A stretch of 64,000 nucleotides of DNA from Pseudomonas cannabina. Lineage in GTDB: Bacteria; Pseudomonadota; Gammaproteobacteria; Pseudomonadales; Pseudomonadaceae. The position numbers and the translations under genes were made by a program. The notes under the pieces were generated by a model. That model was given only the letters and a program-made list of their open reading frames with translations. It was not told where the DNA came from and searched no databases. Location: assembly GCF_900100365.1 (NCBI RefSeq), contig NZ_FNKU01000001.1:2852001-2916000 (forward strand), given 5' to 3'. Shown piece after piece: positions 15,113 to 24,853 of the stretch (the stretch's first letter is position 1; the number at the start of each line of letters is the position of its first letter).

Positions 15113-16555
15113 CTAGAGCAGAAAGATCGTTGCAAGACCAAGAAAGATGAAGAACCCCCCGCTGTCTGTTACGGCGGTGATCATCACGCTGGCCCCCATC
15201 GCCGGATCGCGCCCCAGGCGTGCCAGCACCATGGGGATGGAAACCCCCATCAAGGCAGCGAGCAGCAGGTTGAGCGTCATTGCGGCGGTCATCACCACAC
15301 CCAGCGACCAACTACCATAAAGCAGGTAGGCGACCACACCGATCACCCCACCCCAGATCAGGCCGTTGATCAGCCCTACCGCCAGCTCTTTACGCAACAA
15401 TCGCGAGGTGTTGCCGGTATTGACCTGATCCAGCGCCATGGCGCGAACAATCATGGTGATGGTCTGGTTACCTGAGTTGCCGCCAATGCCCGCAACGATC
15501 GGCATCAGTGCGGCGAGCGCCACCAGCTTCTCGATCGAGCCTTCGAACAGGCCGATCACGCGCGATGCCAGAAACGCTGTCACCAGGTTGACTGCCAGCC
15601 AGGCCCAGCGGTTACGTAGCGAGCGCCAGACCGAGGCGAAGATATCTTCCTCTTCGCGCAGACCAGCCATGTTGAGGACTTCGTTTTCGCTTTCCTCACG
15701 AATCAGGTCGACAATTTCATCGATGGTCAGGCGACCGATCAGTTTGCCGTTCTTGTCCACGACAGGCGTGGAAATGAGGTCATAACGCTCGAAGGCCTGG
15801 GCGGCTTCGTAAGCGTCGTCTTCAGGATGGAAGCTGACCGGATCGTTGGCCATGACTTCGCCAACCTGCTTCTCCGGGTCATTGACCAGCAGACGCTTGA
15901 TGGGCAGCACGCCCTTGAGCACGCCTTCAGAATCGACCACAAACAGTTTGTCGGTATGCCCCGGCAGCTCTTTGAGCCGGCGCAGGTAGCGCAATACCAC
16001 TTCAAGGCTGACATCCTCACGGATCGTCACCATCTCGAAGTCCATCAGCGCACCTACCTGATCCTCGTCGTAGGACAAGGCAGACCGCACACGCTCGCGC
16101 TGCTGTGAATCCAGCGCTTCCATCAGCTCATGAACAACGTCGCGGGGCAATTCGGGAGCAAGGTCGGCCAGTTCGTCGGCGTCCATGTCCCGTGCCGCCG
16201 CGAGCAACTCGTGATCGTCCATGTCGGCGATCAGGGTTTCACGAACGGAATCGGATACTTCGAGAAGAATGTCGCCATCGCGATCAGCCTGGACCAGCTG
16301 CCAGACCGTCAAACGATCTTCCAGAGGAAGGGCTTCGAGGATGTAAGCGACGTCGGCGGAGTGGAGGTCATCGAGCTTGCGCTGCAATTCGACGAGGTTC
16401 TGCCGATGAACCAGGTTTTCGACCCGATCCTGGTGCTGACCTTCCTGACGATGAGTCAGGTCTTCAACAATACGCTGGCGCTGCAGCAGATCGACAACCT
16501 GAGCCAGGCGATCCTGCAAGCTTTCCTGCGTTTTTTTTACTTCTCTTTCGGTCAT
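15113..16555 (-). CDS. mgtE: Magnesium transporter MgtE
   Basis: 480 residues from ATG 16555 (MTEREVKKTQESLQ); a 10-residue longer start is possible. Domain order: an N-terminal helical superhelix domain (~30-165, with repeated LLEALPLEDRL-type and ELADLAPELPRD motifs), two CBS domains (~165-290, MDFEMVTIRED and MANDPVSFHPEDD), a plug helix and five transmembrane helices including the pore motif MPIVAGIGGNSGNQT. Passive Mg2+ uptake in the inner membrane, gated by Mg2+ binding to the cytosolic domains. The gene is monocistronic. Its original terminator is split by IS1182. Confidence 0.95.
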   Translation of the reverse strand: MTEREVKKTQESLQDRLAQVVDLLQRQRIVEDLTHRQEGQHQDRVENLVHRQNLVELQRKLDDLHSADVAYILEALPLEDRLTVWQLVQADRDGDILLEVSDSVRETLIADMDDHELLAAARDMDADELADLAPELPRDVVHELMEALDSQQRERVRSALSYDEDQVGALMDFEMVTIREDVSLEVVLRYLRRLKELPGHTDKLFVVDSEGVLKGVLPIKRLLVNDPEKQVGEVMANDPVSFHPEDDAYEAAQAFERYDLISTPVVDKNGKLIGRLTIDEIVDLIREESENEVLNMAGLREEEDIFASVWRSLRNRWAWLAVNLVTAFLASRVIGLFEGSIEKLVALAALMPIVAGIGGNSGNQTITMIVRAMALDQVNTGNTSRLLRKELAVGLINGLIWGGVIGVVAYLLYGSWSLGVVMTAAMTLNLLLAALMGVSIPMVLARLGRDPAMGASVMITAVTDSGGFFIFLGLATIFLL

Positions 16556-16879
16556 AGGCGAACTCCAATCCCAGCAGCGGAGCACGACGGGAGATCAATC
16601 AGTTAAGTCATGATTGTCAAAAAACACTATTGAGTAACGACTGGGTAAGTCCATGGAGGTTTTCCACAAGCCCCGGCGAGGCTGACGGGCGCAATGATAC
16701 ACCGCTTTGGGCGAAGCGCACGCGAGAAATTCGGCTTATAACAATCGTTTGCAACGCAAAGCTGCAAGGTTAAATGAAGCGATAAAGGTTCGACGTCACA
16801 TCCCGCCAAGAAAACACGCTCGCCTGCGCAAAAGACCGCAGTTAGGCTCTCACGACACCCCGTCATGGAGGACTCGATC
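16556..16879. other. Divergent intergenic region mgtE / DUF4124 gene
   Basis: 324 bp that must hold both promoters. No Mg2+-sensing (M-box) riboswitch or other structured leader was recognised. Confidence 0.4.
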
Positions 16880-17377
16880 ATGCGTTTGATCATTCATTTA
16901 CCCTTGTTCAGCGCCCTGCTCTACCTGCCTGCTCACGTCGCGGCCAGCACCGTGCAGCGTTGCGAGGATGCGGCAGGAAAAGTCACCTTCACCACCCTTG
17001 GCTGCCCCGAAGGCCACAGCACCCAGATGCTAAGAGCTTTCAACGCTCCGCCCGGAACGCACATCGGATTGCTGCCGCCTGCGCCTGCCCATAGCCGAGA
17101 GGCCGAACGGCGAAAAACCTTGCCCAGAGAACTGGTCGTGGTCGGCACACGCGACGACGGCTGCGGCAATCGTCTCAGCGCAGAGCAGCGACGAGCAGCA
17201 ATCATCAACCATCGTACCCCGCCAGGCATGACAAAACGTGATGTGGAAAGCCTGCTGGGCCGCCCGGACAAGATCAGCAATCGCAACGGCGAATTGCGCT
17301 ATGTCTACGAGCAGAAAAAAGGCCGCAGCAACAGCGTGACATTCGATGAAGACGGATGCGTTAAAGGAAAACGCTAG
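16880..17377 (+). CDS. DUF4124-type exported protein
   Basis: 165 residues from ATG 16880 (GGAGG eight bases upstream decides the start over 16865). A signal peptide covers residues ~1-22 (MRLIIHLPLFSALLYLPAHVAA). The mature N-terminus has the DUF4124-like pattern VQRCEDAAGKVTFTTLGCPEGH. The C-terminal part has RTPPGMTKRDVESLLGRPDKI, similar to the SmpA/BamE-type motif, then YVYEQKKGRSNSVTFDEDGCV. Probably periplasmic, with paired cysteines; specific role unknown. Confidence 0.7.
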   Translation: MRLIIHLPLFSALLYLPAHVAASTVQRCEDAAGKVTFTTLGCPEGHSTQMLRAFNAPPGTHIGLLPPAPAHSREAERRKTLPRELVVVGTRDDGCGNRLSAEQRRAAIINHRTPPGMTKRDVESLLGRPDKISNRNGELRYVYEQKKGRSNSVTFDEDGCVKGKR

Positions 17378-17385
17378 AAAAGCAA

Positions 17386-17414
17386 AAAGCCCACATCTTT
17401 CGATGTGGGCTTTT
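17386..17414 (+). terminator. Rho-independent terminator
   Basis: AAGCCCACATC-TTTC-GATGTGGGCTT followed by TT, 8 bp after the DUF4124 gene and just before the tRNA-Arg genes. Strong 11-bp stem, short T-run. Confidence 0.75.
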
Positions 17415-17421
17415 CGATGTA

Positions 17422-17498
17422 TGGTGCACTCGACAGGATTCGAACCTGTGACCGCTCGGTTCGTAGCCGAGTACTCTATCCAGCTGAGCTACGAGTGC
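17422..17498 (-). tRNA. tRNA-Arg (ACG), copy A
   Basis: 77 nt with encoded CCA. Acceptor GCACTCG, anticodon arm CTCGG-CTACGAA-CCGAG (ACG, read as ICG), T-arm ACAGG-TTCGAAT-CCTGT. Identical to the copy at 17587. Confidence 0.95.
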
Positions 17499-17586
17499 AA
17501 TGGTATTTTTAGACCAGATCACCTCTGGTTGTTGCCAGTTGTCTGAAACGCTGTAATTGCTTACTGAGCCTCAATCAACCTTCAAA

Positions 17587-17663
17587 TGGTGCACTCGACA
17601 GGATTCGAACCTGTGACCGCTCGGTTCGTAGCCGAGTACTCTATCCAGCTGAGCTACGAGTGC
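17587..17663 (-). tRNA. tRNA-Arg (ACG), copy B
   Basis: Identical 77-nt sequence to copy A, 88 bp away, same strand. Likely one transcript with the tRNA-Ser gene at 17773. Confidence 0.95.
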
Positions 17664-17772
17664 ATGTGTTGGTGCCGCGCATTATAGGTCGTCAGATTGT
17701 TTAGTCAAGCACTTTATCTAGTAAATTCAACAACTTACAGGACAAGCCCAATCTGACGCACTACATAAATAA

Positions 17773-17863
17773 TGGCGGAGAACGGGGGATTCGAACCCCC
17801 GACACCCTTTTGAGGTGTACTCCCTTAGCAGGGGAGCGCCTTCGGCCACTCGGCCAGCTCTCC
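17773..17863 (-). tRNA. tRNA-Ser (GCT)
   Basis: 91 nt, class II with a long variable arm. Acceptor GGAGAGC/GTTCTCC, discriminator G, encoded CCA. Anticodon arm CTCCC-CTGCTAA-GGGAG (GCT). Reads AGC/AGU. Confidence 0.95.
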
Positions 17864-17925
17864 GCAACACGGGGCGTATAATAACCACCCTTTTCCCCGT
17901 TTGCAAACCAAAAATTCAATAAAAA

Positions 17926-18114
17926 TTAATGGCTTGGTTCTTCGTCCTTCTCTTTCTTGATCCGCAGGTAAATCTCTTCACGATGAACCGCGACTTCCTT
18001 GGGCGCATTGACACCAATACGCACCTGATTACCCTTCACACCCAGCACGGTGACGGTGATTTCACCGTCACCGATGATCAGGCTTTCTGCGCACCGACGA
18101 GTCAGAATCAGCAT
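17926..18114 (-). CDS. rsmA: Post-transcriptional regulator RsmA/CsrA
   Basis: 62-residue homodimeric RNA-binding protein. It begins [16 protein letters not shown] and has the [17 protein letters not shown] core and the RNA-contacting VHREEIY segment. It binds GGA-containing leaders and represses translation, antagonised by RsmX/Y/Z-type sRNAs. AAGGAG lies five bases before ATG 18114. Gene order lysC-rsmA-tRNA-Ser is typical of Pseudomonas. P. syringae has several CsrA paralogues; this position is the classical rsmA one. Confidence 0.93.
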   Translation of the reverse strand: MLILTRRCAESLIIGDGEITVTVLGVKGNQVRIGVNAPKEVAVHREEIYLRIKKEKDEEPSH

Positions 18115-18286
18115 ACTTTTCTCCTTACGCCTTTATTCAGGGACAACAGTCTGCAAAACCTATAGGCAATAGCCAGTGGCAAAACGCCATAGCCATTACC
18201 TATGTATCGACTTACGCAAAGAAAACATCAGCCTTTCTGCGCAGTATCCAGAAAACACGGTCAGACCGCGTCTTCAGACGACAGGG

Positions 18287-19519
18287 TCATTCACCCTGCC
18301 GAGGAGCATCCAGCTCGAATGCCGTGTGCAGTGCGCGCACAGCCAACTCCAGATACTTCTCCTCGATGACCACCGAGACCTTGATCTCCGATGTGGAGAT
18401 CATCTGGATATTGATGCTCTCCTTGGCCAGTGCTTCGAACATGCGGCTGGCAACGCCTGCATGAGAGCGCATGCCAACGCCGACGATCGATACCTTGGCA
18501 ATCTTGGTGTCGCCGGACACTTCACGGGCGCTGATCTCGCGCGCGGTCGTCTCCAGCACCTGCAAGGCCGCCTGGTAGTCGTTGCGGTGAATCGTGAAGG
18601 TGAAATCGGTGGTGTTATCGTGCGAAACATTCTGCACGATCATGTCCACTTCGATGTTTGCGGCACTGATCGGGCCGAGAATCTTGAACGCCACACCGGG
18701 GGTGTCTGGCACACCACGGATGGTCAGCTTGGCCTCATCGCGGTTGAAAGCGATGCCGGAAATGATCGGCTGTTCCATGGTTTCCTCTTCATCAATGGTA
18801 ATAAGGGTGCCCGGCCCCTCTTTGAAGCTGTGCAGAACGCGCAGCGGGACGTTGTATTTGCCGGCGAACTCGACCGCCCGGATCTGCAGCACCTTGGAAC
18901 CGAGGCTGGCCATTTCCAGCATCTCTTCAAAGGTGATCTTGTCCAGCCGCCGAGCCTGCGCCACGACACGCGGATCGGTGGTGTAGACGCCATCGACGTC
19001 GGTGTAGATCTGGCACTCGTCCGCCTTCAGCGCAGCGGCCAGCGCCACACCGGTGGTATCAGAGCCGCCACGACCGAGCGTGGTGATGTTGCCGTTCTCG
19101 TCGACGCCCTGGAAACCGGCAACCACCACCACACGACCTGCTTTCAGGTCGGTGCGGATTTTCTGATCGTCGATTTGCAGGATGCGCGCCTTGTTGTGCG
19201 CGCTGTCGGTGAGGATCCGCACCTGGTTGCCGGTGTAGGACACCGCAGGCACGCCACGCTTGATCAGCGCCATCGCCAGCAGCGCGATGGTGACCTGCTC
19301 GCCCGTGGAGACAATGACGTCCAGCTCACGGGGAACCGGCTGATCACTGATCTGCCTGGCCAGTTCGATCAAACGATTGGTTTCGCCGCTCATGGCCGAC
19401 AGCACGACCACCAGATCGTCGCCCGCCTCGCGGAATTTCTTGACCTTGTCGGCCACCTGCTCGATGCGCTCTACGGAGCCCACGGAGGTGCCGCCAAATT
19501 TCTGTACGATTAAAGCCAT
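18287..19519 (-). CDS. lysC: Aspartate kinase
   Basis: 410 residues. Phosphorylates L-aspartate, the first step to lysine, threonine, methionine and diaminopimelate. The N-terminal kinase domain starts with VQKFGGTSVGSVERI and includes VVAGFQG and TLGRGGSDTTGVALAAAL. Two C-terminal ACT domains follow (LTIRGVPDTPGVAFKIL and VSIVGVGMRSHAGVASRMF) for feedback control, known to be lysine/threonine in pseudomonads. It follows alaS by 96 bp and precedes rsmA. Confidence 0.96.
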   Translation of the reverse strand: MALIVQKFGGTSVGSVERIEQVADKVKKFREAGDDLVVVLSAMSGETNRLIELARQISDQPVPRELDVIVSTGEQVTIALLAMALIKRGVPAVSYTGNQVRILTDSAHNKARILQIDDQKIRTDLKAGRVVVVAGFQGVDENGNITTLGRGGSDTTGVALAAALKADECQIYTDVDGVYTTDPRVVAQARRLDKITFEEMLEMASLGSKVLQIRAVEFAGKYNVPLRVLHSFKEGPGTLITIDEEETMEQPIISGIAFNRDEAKLTIRGVPDTPGVAFKILGPISAANIEVDMIVQNVSHDNTTDFTFTIHRNDYQAALQVLETTAREISAREVSGDTKIAKVSIVGVGMRSHAGVASRMFEALAKESINIQMISTSEIKVSVVIEEKYLELAVRALHTAFELDAPRQGE

Positions 19520-19615
19520 CTCAAAGCCGCCTCAGAACCCGTTAAGAGCACCCATTGATATTCGAATCCGTCGCCGGGCTGCCCTTGATAATCGCAGCAG
19601 CCCGGCGGACTCGAC

Positions 19616-22240
19616 TCAGATTCCTTGCTCTACAAAAGGAACGGTCAGTGCCAATGCAGCATCCAGTGCACCTGCATCGACACCACCGCCTTGAGCCATA
19701 TCAGGACGACCACCGCCTTTACCACCGACTGCGGCGGCCGCCTGCTTCATCAAATCACCGGCTTTGAGTTGGCCAGTCAGGTCCTTGGTCACGCCTGCGA
19801 CCAAGACAACCTTATCTTCATGAACACTGCCGAGCAGGATCACTGCGCGGCCGAGCTTGTTCTTCAACTGGTCGACAAGCGCCAGAAGCGCTTTGCCGTC
19901 CTGGCCATCCAGGCGCGTGGCCAGAACCTTGACCCCTTTGACATCCTGCGCGGCCGATGACAGATCGTCGCCGGCAGCACTGGCTGCCTTGGCTTGCAGC
20001 TGTTCCAGTTGTTTTTCCAGCAGACGATTGCGCTCGAGCACCGCCGTCAGCTTGTCCAGCAGGTTGTCGCGATTGCCTTTGACCAGCGTCGCGGCTTCCT
20101 TGAGTTGATCTTCGGCCGAATTCAGCCAGGCCAGCGCCGCTGCGCCGGTTACCGCTTCGATGCGGCGCACGCCGGCAGCGACGCCGCCTTCACTGACGAT
20201 CTTGAACAACGCGATATCACCGGTGCGGCTGGCGTGAATACCACCGCACAGCTCGACGGAAAACTCGCCGCCCATGCTCAGCACCCGAACACTGTCGCCG
20301 TACTTCTCGCCAAACAGCGCCATAGCGCCCTTCTTTTTGGCAGTTTCGATGTCGGTTTCTTCGGTGACCACCGGCGTATTTTTGCGAATTTCGGCGTTGA
20401 CGATATCTTCCAGCGCACGCAACTGCTCAGGCTTGATGGCCTCGAAGTGGCTGAAGTCAAAGCGCAGACGCTGACTGTCGACCAACGAGCCTTTCTGCTG
20501 AACGTGATCGCCCAGCACTTGGCGCAGTGCCGCGTGCAGCAAGTGAGTGGCCGAATGGTTCAATGAGGTTGCATTGCGCACTTCATCGGACACTTGTGTT
20601 TCCACCTGGGCACCCACGCTCAGGCTGCCAGCGGCGACCACGCCGTGGTGCAGGAACGCGCCGCCGGTCTTGGTGGTGTCGCTGACGTCAAAACGTGTGT
20701 CACCGGCCAGCAGGAAGCCGCTGTCACCGATCTGGCCACCGGATTCCGCATAGAACGGCGTGGTGTCGAGGATCACAACGCCCTCCTCGCCTTCGTTCAG
20801 GTGCGTAACCGACTGGCCTTCTTTATACAGAGCAACGACGGTGGCGCTGCCAGTGGTCGCCGAGTAACCGGTGAACTGCGTGGCCACATCGACCTTGACC
20901 AGGCTGTTGTAGTCCATGCCGAACGAGCTGGCCGAACGGGCGCGCACGCGCTGGGCGTTCATTTCGCGCTCGAAACCCTCTTCGTCCAGGGTCAGATTAC
21001 GCTCGCGGGCGATGTCGCCGGTCAGGTCCATCGGGAAACCGTAGGTGTCATACAGTTTGAACACGATTTCGCCGGGAACCACAGTGCCCTGAAGATCCGC
21101 CAGGTCCTGTTCGAGAATTTTCAGCCCCTGCTCAAGGGTCTTGGCGAACTGCTCTTCTTCGCCTTTGAGCACACGTTCGATGTGCGACTGCTGTTGCACC
21201 AGCTCAGGGAACGCAGAACCCATCTCGGCAACCAGCGCGGCCACGATCTGATAGAAGAAGCTGCCTTTGGCTCCGAGCTTGTTGCCGTGACGGCAGGCGC
21301 GACGAATGATGCGGCGCAGCACGTAGCCACGGCCTTCGTTGGACGGCAGCACACCGTCAGCGATCAGGAAGCCGCACGAGCGGATGTGGTCAGCCACGAC
21401 TTTCAGCGAAGCCTGGTTATCGTTGCTGCAGCCGATGGCCTTGGCCGAAGCAGCCAGCAGGCTCTGGAACAGGTCGATTTCGTAGTTGGAATGCACGTGC
21501 TGCAGAACGGCACTGACCCGCTCAAGGCCCATGCCGGTGTCAACCGACGGCGCTGGCAGCGGGTGAAGCACACCATCGGCAGTGCGGTTGAACTGCATGA
21601 ATACGTTGTTCCAGATTTCGATGTAACGGTCGCCGTCTTCTTCCGGCGAACCCGGTGGGCCGCCCCAAATTTCCGGACCGTGATCGAAGAAGATCTCGCT
21701 GCAAGGACCGCACGGGCCGGTGTCGCCCATGGTCCAGAAGTTGTCGGAAGCGTATGGCGCGCCTTTGTTATCGCCGATACGCACCATACGCTCGGCAGGC
21801 ACGCCGATGTCTTTGGTCCAGATATCGTAGGCTTCATCGTCAGTCGCGTAGACCGTGACCCAGAGCTTTTCCTTGGGCAGGTTCAGCCACTTTTCGGAGG
21901 TCAGGAAGGTCCAGGCGTAGGTAATGGCGTCACGCTTGAAATAGTCACCAAAGCTGAAATTACCCAGCATTTCGAAAAAAGTGTGGTGACGAGCGGTATA
22001 GCCGACGTTTTCCAGGTCATTGTGCTTGCCACCGGCGCGCACGCATTTCTGACTGGTGACTGCGCGGGTGTAGGCGCGTTTTTCCTGGCCCAAAAAGCAG
22101 TCCTTGAACTGGTTCATGCCTGCGTTGGTGAACAGCAGGGTCGGGTCATTGCCCGGAATCAAGGAGCTTGAAGCAACACGGGTGTGGCCTTGCTCTTCGA
22201 AGAAGCCAAGGAAGGCTTCACGGATTTCTGCGCTTTTCAT
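19616..22240 (-). CDS. alaS: Alanyl-tRNA synthetase
   Basis: 874 residues from ATG 22240 ([20 protein letters not shown]). Class II aminoacylation domain at the N-terminus ([31 protein letters not shown]), then the editing domain with the zinc-binding set [15 protein letters not shown] and [18 protein letters not shown], a coiled coil (~700-760) and the C-Ala domain ending [15 protein letters not shown]. Charges tRNA-Ala in the cytoplasm and clears Ser/Gly mischarging. The long plus-strand ORF opposite is an antisense shadow. Confidence 0.97.
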   Translation of the reverse strand: MKSAEIREAFLGFFEEQGHTRVASSSLIPGNDPTLLFTNAGMNQFKDCFLGQEKRAYTRAVTSQKCVRAGGKHNDLENVGYTARHHTFFEMLGNFSFGDYFKRDAITYAWTFLTSEKWLNLPKEKLWVTVYATDDEAYDIWTKDIGVPAERMVRIGDNKGAPYASDNFWTMGDTGPCGPCSEIFFDHGPEIWGGPPGSPEEDGDRYIEIWNNVFMQFNRTADGVLHPLPAPSVDTGMGLERVSAVLQHVHSNYEIDLFQSLLAASAKAIGCSNDNQASLKVVADHIRSCGFLIADGVLPSNEGRGYVLRRIIRRACRHGNKLGAKGSFFYQIVAALVAEMGSAFPELVQQQSHIERVLKGEEEQFAKTLEQGLKILEQDLADLQGTVVPGEIVFKLYDTYGFPMDLTGDIARERNLTLDEEGFEREMNAQRVRARSASSFGMDYNSLVKVDVATQFTGYSATTGSATVVALYKEGQSVTHLNEGEEGVVILDTTPFYAESGGQIGDSGFLLAGDTRFDVSDTTKTGGAFLHHGVVAAGSLSVGAQVETQVSDEVRNATSLNHSATHLLHAALRQVLGDHVQQKGSLVDSQRLRFDFSHFEAIKPEQLRALEDIVNAEIRKNTPVVTEETDIETAKKKGAMALFGEKYGDSVRVLSMGGEFSVELCGGIHASRTGDIALFKIVSEGGVAAGVRRIEAVTGAAALAWLNSAEDQLKEAATLVKGNRDNLLDKLTAVLERNRLLEKQLEQLQAKAASAAGDDLSSAAQDVKGVKVLATRLDGQDGKALLALVDQLKNKLGRAVILLGSVHEDKVVLVAGVTKDLTGQLKAGDLMKQAAAAVGGKGGGRPDMAQGGGVDAGALDAALALTVPFVEQGI

Positions 22241-22384
22241 AGGTTCTTCCACGGAGACTGCGGCCAGAGGCTAGTGCATGACGTCAACTGACGTCGCAAC
22301 GGCAAAGGGCCGCATTATATAGGCGTTGCGCCCTCGGTACAGTGTGTTTGTGCGATAGAAACAAGTAACTGGATTATCGGCATG

Positions 22385-23398
22385 TCATGGGTGTTCAAAG
22401 GCTGCGAATGCTGCGATCACCTGCTCTGCCTGAGCACGTGAAACATTCAGGTGCGTGACCATGCGCAGTCGCGGCGCTGCGGTGAGCACGATGCCACGCC
22501 CGGTGCAAAAAGCCCTGAGCGCTGCGGCGCGGTCACCAACTTGCACATAGACCATGTTGGTCTGTACCGGCTCGACGCTATAACCCAGCTCGCTCAGGCC
22601 CGCAGCCAGAAATGCTGCGTTGGCATGATCGTCCGCCAGCCGCTCGACCTGATGATCCAGCGCGTAGAGCCCTGCCGCCGCAAGGCTGCCAGCCTGACGC
22701 ATGCCGCCGCCAAGCATTTTGCGCAGGCGGCGCGCCTTGGCGATCAGCGACTGCGAACCGCACAACACCGAACCGACCGGCGCACCCAGGCCCTTGGACA
22801 GGCACACGGACACGGAATCGAAGTGCCGGGTAATCTCGCGCGCGTCGACGCCCAGTTTGACCACTGCGTTATACAGCCTGGCACCGTCGAGATGCAGCGC
22901 GATGCCCTTATCCCGCGTCAGTTTGCGCGCGGCGGCCAGATAAGCCTGAGGCAGCACTTTGCCTTGCATGGTGTTTTCCAGTGCCAGCAAGCGTGTGCGG
23001 GCAAAGTGAAAATCATCGGGCTTGATGGTGTCGAGTACATGCTGAAGGTCGAGCGAACCGTCGGCCTGCACTTCCAGCGGCTGTGGCTGGATCGATCCCA
23101 GCACTGCAGCGCCACCTCCTTCATATTTATAGGTGTGCGCCTGCTGGCCGACGATGTATTCATCACCGCGCTCACAATGCGCCATCAGCGCCATCAGCGC
23201 CAGCAGATTGCTCATGGTGCCGGAAGGCACGAACAGCGCGGCGTCAAACCCGAGGCGTTCGGCCAGCGTCGCTTCGAGCAGGTTGACCGTCGGGTCTTCC
23301 CCGTACACATCATCGCCCACGGGCGCATTCGCCATGGCGTCAAGCATGCCCGGCGTAGGCAGAGTCACTGTGTCGCTGCGCAGATCGATGACATTCAC
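22385..23398 (-). CDS. ltaE: Low-specificity L-threonine aldolase
   Basis: 337 residues, PLP-dependent, cleaving threonine or allo-threonine to glycine and acetaldehyde. It starts at GTG 23398 ([18 protein letters not shown]) because AGGGAG is seven bases upstream and homologues begin there. Key features: [20 protein letters not shown] and [18 protein letters not shown], with the PLP lysine in LSKGLGAP. Divergent from the FMN riboswitch and ribH-like gene. Confidence 0.93.
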   Translation of the reverse strand: MNVIDLRSDTVTLPTPGMLDAMANAPVGDDVYGEDPTVNLLEATLAERLGFDAALFVPSGTMSNLLALMALMAHCERGDEYIVGQQAHTYKYEGGGAAVLGSIQPQPLEVQADGSLDLQHVLDTIKPDDFHFARTRLLALENTMQGKVLPQAYLAAARKLTRDKGIALHLDGARLYNAVVKLGVDAREITRHFDSVSVCLSKGLGAPVGSVLCGSQSLIAKARRLRKMLGGGMRQAGSLAAAGLYALDHQVERLADDHANAAFLAAGLSELGYSVEPVQTNMVYVQVGDRAAALRAFCTGRGIVLTAAPRLRMVTHLNVSRAQAEQVIAAFAAFEHP

Positions 23399-23611
23399 AA
23401 GAAAGCTCCCTGAATTCGAAGGTCGATAATGCATGCAACCTTTGGCTTGCAACAAGGCATTACTCAAGCCGCAGGACATGATAATCAAGCGCCGCCGCTG
23501 CCGATACACCGTTCCCTTAGAAGAAAAAGGCAGGTGCACCGTACGAAAGTGTCCATGCATGTAACGAGGATCTGTGATAAAAATCCTCCGCCGGCCACGT
23601 AACGTGACGGC

Positions 23612-23775
23612 AACGTTCTCAGGGCGGGGTGCAATTCCCCACCGGCGGTAATGACGCGCAATGCGTCTAGCCCGCGAGCGCTTGGAGGTCGCGGCTTTGG
23701 CTGGCGATCGGCAAGGTCAGCAGACCCGGTGTGATTCCAGGGCCGACGGTCATAGTCCGGATGAAGAGAGAGCGG
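23612..23775 (+). promoter_or_regulatory. FMN riboswitch (RFN element)
   Basis: Conserved RFN blocks in order: TTCTCAGGGCGGGGTG, AATTCCCCACCGGCGGTAA, AGCCCGCGAGCG, GGTCAGCAGACCCGGTG, AATTCC-like GATTCCAGGGCCGACGGT, then CATAGTCCGGATGAAGAGAGA closing P1. It lies in the 5' leader of the lumazine synthase gene at 23905 and should repress it when FMN is abundant. Confidence 0.95.
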
Positions 23776-23870
23776 GATTGGTGTCTGCAAGAACGTCTGC
23801 AAAACCTCATCATGAACGACATCGTTCAGGAGGCTTTCCTACGCGACTTGAATCCCTTTCGATCCAAAAT

Positions 23871-23895
23871 GCCCTGTTTTTTTCATAAACAGGAG
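23871..23895 (+). promoter_or_regulatory. Hairpin covering the ribH ribosome-binding site
   Basis: CCTGTTT-TTTTCAT-AAACAGG, overlapping the start of the AGGAG Shine-Dalgarno (23891-23895) that precedes GTG 23905. It could be the translation-control part of the FMN riboswitch, sequestering the RBS in the FMN-bound state. The hairpin is seen; the switching role is inference. Confidence 0.5.
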
Positions 23896-23904
23896 TCAGA
23901 ACAC

Positions 23905-24417
23905 GTGCAACCTACTGCAATCGACAGCAAAAGCAAAAGCCATTCGAACGAACGCGTCGCTTTCATCCAGGCCTGCTGGCACAAGGATATTGTCGACCAG
24001 AGCCGTAAAGGCTTCATCGCTGAAATGGCCAATCAGGGCTATGCCGAAAGTGACATCGACATCTTTGAAGTCGGCGGCGCCTTCGAAATCCCGCTGCACG
24101 CAAAACTACTTGCCAATACCGGTCGTTACGCAGGCATCGTTGGCGCCGCGCTAGTGGTGGACGGTGGGATCTATCGTCATGAATTCGTTGCGCAATCGGT
24201 CGTCAGCGCGTTGATGCAGGTCCAGCTGGAAACCGAAGTACCGGTCTTCTCGGTAGTCCTGACACCACACCACTTCCACGCAGGCGAAGAGCACCAGAAA
24301 TTCTTCTTCGATCACTTCGTGCACAAAGGTGAAGAAGCGGCCAAGACTTGCGCGGATACCCTGAACAAGGTACGCAGCCTGCGTCGCCTGGAAGCACAGC
24401 ACAAAGCGGCCTGCTAA
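23905..24417 (+). CDS. ribH: 6,7-dimethyl-8-ribityllumazine synthase, RibH2-type
   Basis: 170 residues from GTG 23905 with AGGAG nine bases upstream. Joins 5-amino-6-ribitylaminouracil with 3,4-dihydroxybutanone phosphate in riboflavin synthesis. The short, divergent form resembles the type II (RibH2) enzymes of rhizobia and Brucella: RVAFIQACWHKDIVDQSRKGF, VGGAFEIPLHAKLL, GAALVVDGGIYRHEFVAQSV, with LTPHHFHAGEEHQKFFFDHF near the C-terminus. It stands alone, outside a rib operon, under its own FMN riboswitch, so it is probably a second, FMN-controlled copy. Confidence 0.9.
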   Translation: MQPTAIDSKSKSHSNERVAFIQACWHKDIVDQSRKGFIAEMANQGYAESDIDIFEVGGAFEIPLHAKLLANTGRYAGIVGAALVVDGGIYRHEFVAQSVVSALMQVQLETEVPVFSVVLTPHHFHAGEEHQKFFFDHFVHKGEEAAKTCADTLNKVRSLRRLEAQHKAAC

Positions 24418-24853
24418 GGTATCGACCCTGCGCGCTCGTCGGTATGCACAATTCCAGATGAGCGCGCAGAGCGGGGCTTCTGCCCGAAGGGCGTGGGAGA
24501 TTCAGGAGTTTACGACGGCTGCGAAGCGGCCCTGAAACAGGTCATTTCGGCTGTACCTGTTGGACCGTATGTGCTGGCTTTGCTGCCGGTTCCCGGCAGT
24601 TCGCGGACAAGTCCGCTCCCACTTTAACGTTCGCACCTGTGGGAGTGGACTTGTCCACGAAGACTGACTATCAAACACCGACTGGGTCATTGAAGAGACC
24701 TGTTCAGGCATAAACCCAGAAACATATTGCTCACATGCTGCGCAGCAGAGGGCGCCAGGCCGGACCTCTTCGCGGACAAGTCCGCTCCCGCTAAAACAGG
24801 CAGTTCGCGGACAAGCGGAACGTCGCCCGGTCAGCTCCCACACAGGCGAAGCG
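24418..24853. repeat. REP-type palindromes between ribH and aruE
   Basis: No gene. At least four copies of the GCGGACAAGTCCGC palindrome or a variant (around 24598-24617, 24644-24662, 24772-24790, 24805-24818) in both orientations. Also contains the module TTCTGCCCGAAGGGCGT (24478-24494) seen again at 46317. REP/BIME elements of this kind are common between pseudomonad genes. Confidence 0.8.

Noticed and set aside
24418..24853. Possible CRISPR-like repeats
   Set aside because: Repeats are short palindromes at irregular spacing and in both orientations without uniform spacers or cas genes; they are REP elements.
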